Origin: Areca catechu
Taxonomy: Eukaryota > Streptophyta > Magnoliopsida > Arecales > Arecaceae
DNA length: 64,000 nucleotides
Assembly (NCBI GenBank): GCA_021397845.1
Contig: CM038043.1
Coordinates: forward strand, 29,821,501 to 29,885,500
Direction: 5' to 3'
Positions within the stretch are counted from its first letter, which is position 1; the number at the start of each line of letters is the position of its first letter. The position numbers were made by a program, and so were the translations under genes. Of this stretch, positions 22,556-33,055 are shown one piece after another. The notes under the pieces are model-generated. The model saw only the letters and a list, made by a program, of their open reading frames with translations. It was not told where the DNA came from and did not search any database.

Positions 22556-24049
22556 TGATGGGGGATGAAGCTCTGATACTAAAATTGATGCGGGACAAAA
22601 GGGGGGCAAGGAGGAGGATCATTGGAGAGTTGAAAAGTCTCTTGTGATTAAGGTCAAGAAGGTGGAAAAAATATATGGGGGCAAGAAAGATGGATACTCT
22701 ATGGACTTGGAACTTACATTCATGGAGAGATGTCACACCTCTAAGGCATCTCACCCACCCCACTACATGTAGTCTAGGGCATCCCACCCATCTCACTACA
22801 TGCAGAGCCTAGGGCATCCTACCCAAATCATTACCAGGGGCCGTGAAGGAGAATTTCCAAGATCATAGAGGGGACTCAGCTAGGGAGAAGATAACTGGGG
22901 CCTCACACCCCTCGACACCTGCAGGTGAAGGAAAAATGAGCCACATGCCCACTCCTAATGGAGGCATAACCAAGAAACTCTTTTCTCAAGAATTCATATT
23001 CTTCATCATCATCATTATTTTATTCAAGAGATGAGATGCCTTTATATAGGCTTACAAAACTTGGGGTCCAAGTAAAGAATACAAGGCATGCAGGTCATAA
23101 AAGGTGACATCCCAAACCTGCTTTGTTTGCAGCCTGAAAACATGGTAGAAATCTAAACATAATCCTCCTTATATGGTCAAAAATAAAACTAATCCTAATC
23201 TAAAACTAATTTTAAAAAAAACTTCCCAACTGGTCCATACATCCATATTAAAAATAAATAAAATAAATTCCAAACTCCTCAAGATCCATGCTGAGTTGCT
23301 CTGAAATTCATGCAGGCTTGATGATTGTGCAGAAAATTCTTACTCAGAGAAGCATGCGCTTTGGAAATCATGCAGTTCCAAGAACCATGAAGTTTCACAT
23401 TCGTGCACTGCAGGTTCCTCCATGGACCGAAGGGGCTGAACTATGGCAGATACGGAGGTCAAGATGGCCGGCGGCGGGCATGGGTGGCCGAAGGGAAGCA
23501 AGGGCAGACGGTGGCATGGTGGAGGAGGGGCGTGGCACGGATGGGCGTAGAGCAGGGGAGGCACGGCCGGCGGCTGTGGGTGCTGGGGCTTTGGGCGGGG
23601 ACCTTGGGCAGCTTCACCGGTGGCCAGCGATGATGCTGGAGAGGAAGACGGTGGACATGGGCGCATGCGATGGGGGCGCATGCGATGGGGGTGCATGGGT
23701 GGATGACCATGGGTGGAGCTGCAGGGGAAGATGGACGACCGACGAGGTCCATCCAATCATCAGGCATGGTGGCACGGGGACATGGAGGGCCTTTTGGGGG
23801 GTTGCCGGTGGTCGGCCATGTCAGATCCGGGATGAACGTGAAGAAAAAAGGTGAAAAAATGGAGGTTCTGTGAGTTTCTGGGAGGTTGAATATGATAGGA
23901 ATAGCAAAGGGATAAAATGTGGATAAGTCTGGAATAAAGCTAGAATAACAGGAATAGGTGGAATAGCTAGAATAAGAAAATATGAAATAAAAATATAAAA
24001 ATCTTGAAAAGAAAAAGGAAAACTTGGATGGGTTTTGATGTCCCCATCA
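22556..24049 (-). repeat. Right (5') LTR of element I (1494 bp)
   Basis: It starts with the 30-bp extension TGATGGGGGATGAAGC plus TCTGATACTAAAAT before the TGATGCGGGAC that begins the LTRs of G and J. This extension contains a primer-site copy (minus strand AGTATCAGAGC). A minus-strand TATA box TATATAAA lies at 23041-23048. A GC-rich part lies at about 23410-23830. Confidence 0.85.
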
Positions 24050-25484
24050 CCCATCTCCTACATCCATTCCCTAAGATCCACTTGGATTTCACTATTTTTC
24101 TATAAGAATACGGTCAGTTTGTTTTTATCCCGGGCTTATAAATCAAAATCCAAATACAATGTTTATTTTATGGGATCACAAACAAATACAAATACATGTT
24201 TATTTTCTAGGCTCATAAATAGCCCAATTGGCTTTCTAAGGCTAGCCAATCAAAATCTTAAACCAAATCCAAGTTTTAGCTCCTTATAGAAACTTAAAAT
24301 AATCAAACTCATAATGACAAAAATAGAGCAACAGAAAAAAAAACTCAAAAGAGAGCTAATTGTTGAGTTGAAGCTTGATATATAGCAATTCAAAGGCTTC
24401 AAAAGTTTCTCTTCAATGTGCTCATTAATTTTTACTTAAGGTTTTAAGAGGCTAGGTGGGAAGAAGTTGAGTTCTTCTTGAGTTTTCAATGATCGCATAG
24501 AATATTCTCCTTGTTCTTAATGATTGGAATGAACACTCAAGTTCTTGTTAAGTATATATTCTTTTTAACTTCAAACCAAGAATTTATATATTTCTAGATA
24601 TTTTTTTATATGTTTTAAGTTATTTTTAGCCATTTATACCTATTGAGAACTAAGAAATAGCTGTTAGACACCTTGGGATTTGAATTATACGAGTTCTAAA
24701 ACTAGCCATTACTATTGCAATCCATGGGATGAGAGTCGGCTCACCTAAGAGGAGTCAGCTCTAATCAATAGAAAACAAGAACACAAGTTTCTATCACCCT
24801 AAGAGAGATAGCTCAGAGAACAGGAGTTGGCTTAATCTGTAGCATCCAAAAAATGGGTTTCTGCCATTTTGAGAAAGAAGGCATGCATAGCAGGAGTCTG
24901 CTCTTCTGAACTATCTTCCAAAAACTTATTTACTATTTTTCTTGAGAGAAAAGGCTTGTAGAGCAAGAGTCAACTCTTTTTAATTGTTTCAATGAGTGTA
25001 CTATGCTAGAGTCGACTTTTCTAGTGTGAGTCAGCTCTTGCAGCCTGAACTCCAAAACTTTAAGGTTTTGAAAAGATTTTTTTCCTTAAAGCTTTCAAGT
25101 ATTTTCCAAGTAATTCAAAGGATTTTTAGGAATATACATGCTATTTTAAATATAAGAGATAATTTTTCTATTCTTTATATGATACAAAAATCTCTTAAAG
25201 TATCAAAGGGAACCTAATAAGTATAATTGAACTTTCTATACTTAAAAATATTTCTAAGAATTTATAAGAGCTCACCACACATATCCCAATTATTACACAA
25301 AGTTCTAAAAGGGATTATCATTTATATAAATGAGCTCACTAAGTACTTCAATATTTTATAGGATTTTCAATTGAAGGTTGTACATTGAAAAGCTTTCTAT
25401 AAATTCTTAAATATTTGAAAAGTATTAGTATAAAATTCAAGCTCCAATATTTTGCAATCATCAAAATCATTCCTGAGGCCAATA

Positions 25485-28185
25485 ATGATTAGTTAGCAAA
25501 TAGATTGCTAATTGGCTCATTTGATTGAGCAAACATGTTTTGTTAGGTTAAGCCTAATTGAATTAGGTTCAATTGAGTTTCACTTGATTAGGTTATTGAT
25601 GACCTAATCATTAAGGAGTATTTAATTTGGGTTAGATCCTGATTTAGACTTGATTAATTTCTTATTTGATTAAAAATTAATTTAGTTTAGACTTGATTAG
25701 ATTAGGTTCAAGTTGGTTAAATTAGTTATAACCAAATTAGTTTTGCTTTCTAACTAATTTAAGTCAAACCAATTACAAAACCCTACCTAGCACCCTTAAT
25801 TTTATTCCTTGCCACTCTAGAGTTTTTATGAGCAATTCTCGATGCCAAATTGAGATTACACACTCTCTCTCCTTCTTATTTTGATTAGGATAATATCTAG
25901 TTTAAATTTGGTTTAAATTAGAAAAAGTTTGAAATTAAAAATTAATAGAGTTTGAATGGGATTATCCGAATCTAACTCTAACTCCCCTAATCCCTATCCA
26001 ACTTCTCCATGCCAAAGTTTCTAAAAGCTCCTTGGGATGTTTGCCGATAAAAGGAGGAATTATGCAAGGGATTTGAGATGGAATTATCATAAAAAAAGGG
26101 AGAGAGGGTGTGAATACAAGATTGGGCGTGAGGGGTTCTTGAGATCTAGCATTAGTGTTTTAAGGAGAGAGGAAGAAAAAACAATAATAAGAGGGTCTTC
26201 ATATTTTTTTGAGTATCCCACATTTTGAACTTAGATCCTCCACTTCTTGGTCTTCTTGGAGGTTTCAAGAATATCCAAAAAAAATTTTAGCCATCCTATG
26301 ATCTTTCATGCAGACCTAGCAGTCGAGGAAGTTTGATCATGTTAGAGTTTCATGTGGATGATTTGTAGAGGCGGGATATCTTGTGTAGCTATGAAGTGAC
26401 ATGAAGAGTCCTTTCCACGTGTCATCAATAGTGACATTCATCAACCCACTCTAAGGTATAAAATTATATTTCATATTACTTATAGATTTGATCTATAGCA
26501 TACATTAATGAGATCAATGCATACTGAATTTATTTTTAGTAACTTTAATCTTTTGCATATCATGTTAGATCCTTTTCGTAGGATTTTTTAGATATGATCT
26601 AAGTACTTATAATCTGATTAAAATTGATTTAATTTAATTTTTTGTACTATGATTTTAAAAAAAATACATGAATTAAACCTTACCTATTTTATAATAGTGC
26701 TATCGGAGCAATTAGTTCTTAACATGCTATGTTTAGGATTAAAATTTGATTGTTATGTAAAAATCTTAATCCAAGTAACTGCTTCGTATTGGGTTGATCA
26801 CCATGGCTATCCGGTCATAGGAGAAAAGTGGGGTTTGAAAGCCTTCTCTTCTCATTCTATGGGATCTCCTATGGTGGTGTAGGGGTGGCACTTGTGGTTA
26901 TATCCCATGAACAAGTTAGGTAAAGAAAATTTTATTAAAATTATTTTACTATTTAGATTTAAATTCTACTAATTTAATATTATTTAATTTATTATTTTTA
27001 ATCTAAAATTAATTCATTATGATATGATTTTATGTTTAGAATATAAAATATAATATTAATTTCAGTATATGACTATATCATATAGTTTAGATCTAAAAGT
27101 GTTTAATATATATAAAATGCATGTAAATTATTTAAATATAAATTTTTGCATAATTAATCCTGTTTAATTACTTGAATTAAGACTTGAAACATTAGATCTA
27201 GAATTGTGAATTGAAGATCTAATGACATTTCATAAATCTTGGACTATGGATTAGCTTGATCAAGTCAATTAACTGGGTTAGACCTAGGATTAGAATTTTG
27301 AATAATATGGATCTAATAGAGGACTGGATTTGACCTAACCAAAAGTTGATTAGGATTAGGTCAAGGATTCTTTAGATTAATTCTATATAGATAGATTGAT
27401 TAAGTCCATATTATATCAAATGGACCTGATCATGGATCAACAGTTGGACTCGAGTTGTTAGGCTGGTCTAATCTAATTTAATGAACCAATAGGTATCTAA
27501 GGTAAGTTTGGCATTTGATCATGGTTATTAATTAGGACTACCTCTTACCTGGCCAACTTGGTTTGTGTTTAAGGAAAGAGGTTAATGGTGGAACTCTCTT
27601 ATTGATCTTACATACCTGGCCAATGTGGTCAATCAGAATTTAATCAGACATCTTATTGATTCGAGTTAACCCATGGTAGTAACGATGATCAACTTGACTG
27701 ATCTAGTTATCCTTGGACCAATTATGTTTTCGACCCTCATCATAGACTTGGTGAAGTCAATTGAAGGAATGGTCCATATCTTCTTCTCTCTTCTAAACCA
27801 CTAATAAAAATCTCTAATTTATTAGGTCCCTAAAAATTATAAAGTTATTGAGATAATGGAGTCAGCCTTCCATTAAGAGGGTAGTAATGGGTTCAATAGT
27901 TAAGATGATCATTGGAGGTACAAAGACCTGGTGCTCATCTAGCTATTAAAATTATCATCCATATTACGATGATTCAGTGGCAACTTTCTTAATGATGGAT
28001 AGGTGAGTCGGTCAATGTCGTTTGTTGGTTAGAAGCATTAAGTCTAGTCATGTTAATGGTTAGACCTAACCAAAACTTTCAGTGGAGTTATAAAGACTTG
28101 CTGAAGAGGTGCCTGGGGTAAAATAATTACTAGAAATTGTTTAGAGAAATAATTAGTTAAGAACCTACCTTTTAATGCATGTAGG
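25485..28185 (+). mobile_element. Element F: LTR and leader of an E-type copia, coding part missing
   Basis: There is no coding region. The part 26760-26930 matches the leader of E at 50410-50570 (CACCATGGCTATCCGGTCAT and the following CCCATGAA block), and both leaders also share TACCTGGCCAA repeats (27548 and 27615; 50856 and 50928). A primer-site-like sequence lies at 26698-26709, so 25485-26696 should be LTR. F stops at ATGCATGTAGG (28185) where D begins. In E the matching ATGTAGG (51507-51513) is only about 50 bp before gag, so D probably inserted just upstream of the gag of F. Confidence 0.65.
26698..26709 (+). promoter_or_regulatory. Degenerate primer binding site of element F
   Basis: TGCTATCGGAGC, 10 of 12 matches to TGGTATCAGAGC, preceded by one G after the presumed LTR end, as in E. 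Confidence 0.55.
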
Positions 28186-29716
28186 TGGGTTGACCCTTGG
28201 AATGATTTTGATGATAACCAAACATTAGAGCATGCATTTGATTACTAACTCTTGCCAAGTATTTTTTAAGTCTTTGTAAGATGTTTTAAATGAAAGACTA
28301 TTCTTCCTACAACCTTGGTGTATGACAAGTTCATTTTGTAAAACTGAATTTTGTATTGTATAGCCCAAAGAAAAATCAACTACATTTTTATGAAAATGGG
28401 CTATTTCCATGTATATTACAAGTATAAATCTCTTAGAATTAAGTTTGATGGAATTGGAGAGCTTCCAGACTTAATTGAATGCCTTTAGAAGAATTCTGAG
28501 AAGTTTGGAAAGTTTTTGGAGACAAGCCACTAGGGCCAACTTATTGCAAAAGAGCCAACTCGAAGTTTGGCATGGCAAGGAGTATTCTGGCATGCAGACA
28601 TCCGACCTGACTCAAGTCTGAAGAACCAACTTTAGCAGAGTGTGATTTCTGAAGTTTTGAGAATTCGAGCTGACAGGAAGTATCTGAGCCGACTCGACCA
28701 AAGTGAAAGTTTTTTAGATAGTCAACGGAGCCGACTCTTCCAGAGTGGTGAAAATGTCTGTTCTGAAGAACCAGCCAGGCGTGTTGACTCAAAGCTAAAG
28801 AGCCGTCTCGACTAGAGTGATGTTTTGACCTACCTGAGGAACCGAGCCGACTCGTGCTATCCGAGCCGACTCGAATGACTATTCCAAGTGAGTAACGGCT
28901 AGTTCTAAAACTCTTATTTTGAATCCAAAATGGTCACTAACGGTCATATTTCAAATCCCAATGGTCTACAATGGCTATAACCTTCTAAAATTTATTGAAG
29001 GAAGAATAAATAAGGGATTTGAATCACTTTTGGAGTAGTTAAGAAAAGTTAATAAGAGATAAATGAGCTTTTACTGAATATTTGAAGAAACACTCAAGAG
29101 AGCATTCAAAGCAAGCACTCAAGACTTCACCAACTCTGATCAGAATCTTGAGCCATTCATTAAGGAAGTTAAGAAGCCTTGAAGAGCATTCAAAGTACAA
29201 TCAAGAGAGCTTCTCAAGTGCTACAACAGTAACCATCCGACAACTTTGGTTTATCATATTGCTTTATTTTTCTAACTCTTCATTTGACCTATTCCAAGTA
29301 TAGAAGGGGTTGTAGCTTGGACTTATAAAGGTTATTTGTTAGCCTTGAAAACTAAGTGTAGTGGGTTGTTAGTGATCCCATTTAAAATTAACATTGTATT
29401 GGCTTTTTGGTTATCCCGGGATAAAACCAAGTTTAGGTTTTGGATTGTGAGCCCATGAAAATAATCTAGCTGTATTCCAAGGGTGAATATAGTGGAAACC
29501 CAAGTGGTATCTTGGGTAGTGGATGTAAAAACGAGGTTGCTCCGGACCACTATAAAATTTGCTATGTTTGTGATTATGTTTTTTGTTCTTACTTGCTTTC
29601 GTAGTAGTTAATTTAATTCACAGCACATACCATACTAAGAACTTAAAATGGAGCACATACTTGAAAAATTTTAAATACCTAATTCACCCCCTCTTAGGTA
29701 AGCTACCTGGGCAACA
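28186..29716 (+). repeat. 5' LTR of element D (1531 bp)
   Basis: It ends CTACCTGGGCAACA next to the primer site, and starts TGGGTTGACCCTTGGAATGA, resembling the start of the LTRs of A and H. The 5-mer to its left is GTAGG. The part 28551-28880 holds GAGCCGACTCG-type repeats. Confidence 0.85.
28551..28880. repeat. GAGCCGACTCG repeats in the 5' LTR of element D
   Basis: Copies and variants (GAGCCAACTCGAAG, GAGCTGACAGG, GAGCCGACTCGACC, GAGCCGACTCTTCC, GAGCCGACTCGAAT) recur through 330 bp. The same variant is found upstream of the extra ORF of D (45575-45640). Confidence 0.82.
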
Positions 29717-29718
29717 AT

Positions 29719-29730
29719 TGGCATCAAAGC
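29719..29730 (+). promoter_or_regulatory. Primer binding site of element D
   Basis: TGGCATCAAAGC, 10 of 12 matches to TGGTATCAGAGC, two bases after the LTR end. Confidence 0.8.
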
Positions 29731-29767
29731 AATGTCTCTAAATTTTAATTAGAGTAAAGATTGTATG

Positions 29768-30905
29768 GCAAACCCTATGAGTACCTCTTTGGCTGAAGGC
29801 TAATCTATAAATAGACCTCCACTGTTCACAGGCACAAACTGCACCTACTAGAAAGCCCGAATGAAAATATATATTTAGGATGTAGACTTTCAATTATGGA
29901 AGGTCATTCTTAAGGGACCTCACATACCCATGAAAAAGGTTGATGGCGTGGATGTCCCAAAACCTGAAGAGGAATATGATGAACACGACATGAAAATGGG
30001 TGAGATGAACACCGAAGCCATGAACTTATTATATTGTACTTTGGACACCAATGAGTTTAATCGAATTTTTACTTGCACATCAGTAAAAGAAATTTGGGAT
30101 AAACTTGAGGTAACCCATGAAGGAACTTCCTAAGTGAAAACCTCAAAGATTAATCTTCTTGTACATAATTTTGAACTGTTTATGATGGAACCTAATGAGA
30201 CTATTTCTGCTATGTTCTCACATTTTATAGATATTATTAATAGTTTGAAGAGTCTTGGCAGGACTTATTCTAATGTAGATCTCGGGCAAAAGATATTGAG
30301 ATCACTTCCAGATAAATGAGACTTGAAAGTAACCACCATCCAGTTAGCAAAGGATTTGAATACTCTACCACTGGATGAATTATTAGGATACTTGATTACT
30401 CATGAGCTAACTATGTAGCATAGAAATGAAGATGACATAAAAAAAAAAAGCCCCTCCTCTGAAGATGATCTTGAAGACGAAGACATTGCACTTGTAGTGA
30501 GAAGATTTAGAAAGTTTATGAGTAAGAAAAAGGAAAGACATTAAAGAAAGTTCTATAGAAAAGGAGAATATAGAAAGGACAAAGAAAAGGAAAAATATAA
30601 AGATAAAGAGCAACAGCCCATTTTCTATGAATGCAAGAAACCTGGGCATTTTAGATCAGATTGTCCAAACTTGAAGAAAACTTTCAAAAAGAAGAAGAAG
30701 AAAGATATGGTTGCGATTTGGAGTGATGGTGAGGAGTCCACTTCAAATGAAGAAGAAGAGACCAGCAAAACAGTGAACATATGCCTAATAGGTCTTGAAG
30801 ATGAGGAATGTCTTGTAGCCCATAACACAAAGAAAAGATGGTATCTGAATAGTGGCTGTTCAAGACACATGATGGGTGACAAAGAGCAATTCATCACCTT
30901 AGTAT
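29768..30905 (+). pseudogene. Element D gag and protease, inactivated mostly by in-frame stops
   Basis: One frame runs from ATG 29768 (MANPMSTSLAEG) to the protease with several stops and no clear frameshift. The stops fall where relatives have Gln or Trp (for example TY*KAR for TYWKxR, TS*VKT for TSQVK). The capsid region is 29930-30319. The zinc knuckle at about 30626 reads YECKKPGHFRSDC, the first Cys being Tyr. The protease near 30842 reads WYLNSGCSRHM, with the catalytic Asp replaced by Asn. All these are single C-to-T or G-to-A changes. Confidence 0.85.
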
Positions 30906-31432
30906 GAAGGATGGAGGAATGGTCACTTTTGGTGACAACGGCAAGGGAAAAATAATTGGCATATGTAAGATCAGAATAACCCATTCTACATTTATTGAAA
31001 ATGTATTGCTAGTTGACAAATTGAAGCACAATTTACTAAGTATAAGTCAATTATGTGATAGAGGCTTCAAGGTTGTCTTTGAATCTTCAATGTACATTGT
31101 AACTAACTTACTTGATTCTAGGACTAAGCTCATAGGTCATAGACTTGGAAAATATATGTGGTAGATTTGAATGATCTGGCCATGTCTAGTAGTACAAGTC
31201 TTTTGGCAATGAATGCTAAAACCAAGGAGTCTAGTTTACTCTAGCATAGGAGATTAGGTCATGCTAGCATGTATACAATTGCTAAATTGATTTTCAAAAA
31301 TCTAGTTAGAGGATTACCTAAATTCAAAGTTGATTTTGGATATTTTTGTGATGCATGCCAACTAGGTAAACAAACCTGCGAAAGTTTTAAATCAAAAAAT
31401 ATGGTTTCAACTTCTAGATCTCTTGAGCTACT
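30906..31432 (+). pseudogene. Element D pre-integrase and start of integrase
   Basis: 30904-31164 gives GGMVTFGDNGKGKIIGICKI and KLKHNLLSISQLCDRGFKVV, the usual stretch after protease. 31269-31432 gives the end of the zinc-binding domain (FCDACQLGKQTCESF) and STSRSLELL, where G breaks in at 31433. The next residues (HMDLFGP) are found after G at 40327. One or two stops are present. Confidence 0.8.
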
Positions 31433-33055
31433 TGATGCAGAACAAATAAAAGGATGCGATGCGGAAGTAAATTAAGATTAACTAATTTTTTTTGTTGTTT
31501 TTATAGGTTTGTAGAAGTTGGCTTCAAATCAAAGAAAAGTTAACCTAACATTGAAAGATACTAATATGATAATTGAAAGCACAATTTTAAGGAAACTAAA
31601 TTATCAGAGTAGTTTAGAAGCAACGGATCGCTGGGGGTTGAGAAACTCCCAGACCTAGGATTTCACTCCGAGCTTTCAACAAAACAGAAATAAAGAGAAG
31701 GGAAGGTTTATCTAACCAGACAATGATCTTCACAGATTTTGGTGGAAGAACTCTCCCGAGCAGATTGTTGGATCCTCGGATTCAGATATCTTCGTAATGG
31801 ATCCTCCAATACTGGTCCTTTGGCGGGTTGGCTTCTCCTGAACTCAAGATCTGGAAGAGAAGAAAGACAATTGATGGAATCAGAGAGTCAAGGAAAAGAT
31901 TTACCAGGTTGATGAACTTGAAGATCGAAATTGCTGAAAACTGGATTCTCCTGGATGCTGATGTGATTTTCCTTGGAACTTGCTCTGGATCTGAAGTAGC
32001 CGGACTGGATCTGGATGAAGGTGGACGGCCTGGACTTGTAGAGAGAGAGAGGCCGTGGGAGATGGATGGATCTAGGGTTTGGTGGATGGAAAATAATGAA
32101 AGGTGTCTAGGGTTTTGGAATTTCAAGTGGCTAACCTAGGGATTTGGATAAAGATGGAGATCTCTCACCTCCTCAAGGCTCCAATGGAACCCGGATTACC
32201 CCCTCACGGAGCTCAACACTTAGAATAGTGTGGAAGAAGAGAAACCTAGGTTGCTCAACACAAGAGAATAGAAAAAATAATTTTTCTTCATTGATTTTCT
32301 AAAGTTACAAAGAGAGGTCTATTATATAGACCTAAAATTTTCTCCTAGCTTGTACAAATTCCCATGTGGGACTAAACTCTTCCAACCCCTAGATTAGGTA
32401 GAAAATCCTCTCCCTTGGCCGACCAAGAGTCCAAAAAAAATTGGGACGGCCATAAAGGAATTGTTTTGGAACTTTTATGGCACCTCCTTTGGAGTTGGAT
32501 TTGGATTTGGAGTCCTCTTCTTCTTATGGTATTTCTTCTTTTCTTCCACTCCAAGTTAAGCTCTTTGATTTTGATTTGAACTTCAATTAGGAGTAGGTTG
32601 GATGTCCTTCTTTGATTTCTTCTCCAAGAGAAGTTTTCTTCCTTCTTTGCTTAGGTAAATTAGGCAGGTGTGGGCGCCTCCTTTAATTTAGCCTCCAATT
32701 TGATTTTTTCTTCTTTGGATGTGGGGACCATGATACTGGGATGCCTCTATGGTGCCTCCTGGACTCTGGCGTGTGCTCGGAGTGTGGCTGGGCGTGTGGC
32801 TTGGAGTGTGGCCTCCACTTGCTTGAACCTTGAGTTGATTGGAAGAGAAATGTGGCACCATTTTGGACCAAATTGAAACCACATTGGGACTTGCACCGAG
32901 TCAACATGACTCAACAAAATTTAAATGGTGACTCAAGAAATAAATAAACTGGTTGACCAGGTCAACCTTATTACAAACCCTAATTTCTCGGGCAATGTCA
33001 ATCAGAGATCCAAATGGAGCTCTGAAGTCTTCTTCTGAGTCTGGTGCCCGCACCA
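31433..33055 (-). repeat. 3' LTR of element G (1623 bp)
   Basis: It runs from TGATGCAGAACAAATAAAAG to TGGTGCCCGCACCA. The pol frame of G runs about 58 bp into it before its stop. A minus-strand TATA-like run (TATATAA) is near 32328-32334. Confidence 0.94.

Larger units (their letters stand above)
20954..24049 (-). mobile_element. Element I: miniature LTR retrotransposon with a 120-bp interior
   Basis: Two long direct repeats (20954-22435, 22556-24049) both start TGATGGGGGATGAAGC and end GTCCCCATCA, so the ends are inverted copies of each other. The target duplication CCCAT (20949-20953 and 24050-24054) is perfect. The 120-bp interior has no gene. Just inside the left LTR the minus strand still encodes PDSTESSFPHPRG, matching the pol C-terminus of G (YSTGSSSSHPGR). 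It is therefore a deletion derivative of a G-like chromovirus that depends on proteins supplied by others. Confidence 0.88.
12662..25484 (-). mobile_element. Element B: SIRE-type copia with replaced RT and an interrupted 5' LTR
   Basis: From right to left on the minus strand: 5' LTR (20765-25484, split by element I), degenerate primer site, gag, protease, integrase, then about 650 bp of unrelated DNA in place of RT and most of RNase H, a palindrome cluster, the extra 3' ORF, purine tracts, and 3' LTR (12662-14419). The left flank is the pol of K. The right flank is element F and not the rest of K, and the flanking 5-mers (GAGCA and ATGAT) do not match, so the simple reading of one clean insertion is not supported. 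Confidence 0.8.
20765..25484 (-). repeat. 5' LTR of element B, split by element I
   Basis: The LTR parts are 20765-20953 and 24050-25484, together about 1.62 kb, starting TGTTACCTAGAC and ending GAGGCCAATA. The stretch before the break (ATAGTGGTGTAGAGCAATCC) continues after it (ATCTCCTACATCCATTCCCT) exactly as in the undivided LTR of C. GAGTCGGCTC-type repeats lie at 24730-25045. Confidence 0.85.

Noticed and set aside
21757..23873. Several overlapping open frames of 60-190 codons in the GC-rich parts of element I
   Set aside because: They occur in all frames on both strands, are duplicated in both LTRs without a conserved frame, and show no motif. Stop-poor GC-rich DNA explains them.
32670..32907. 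Short open frames in the LTRs of G (also 39935-40172)
   Set aside because: They lie in LTR sequence, are present in both LTR copies simply because the LTRs are duplicates, and show no domain.
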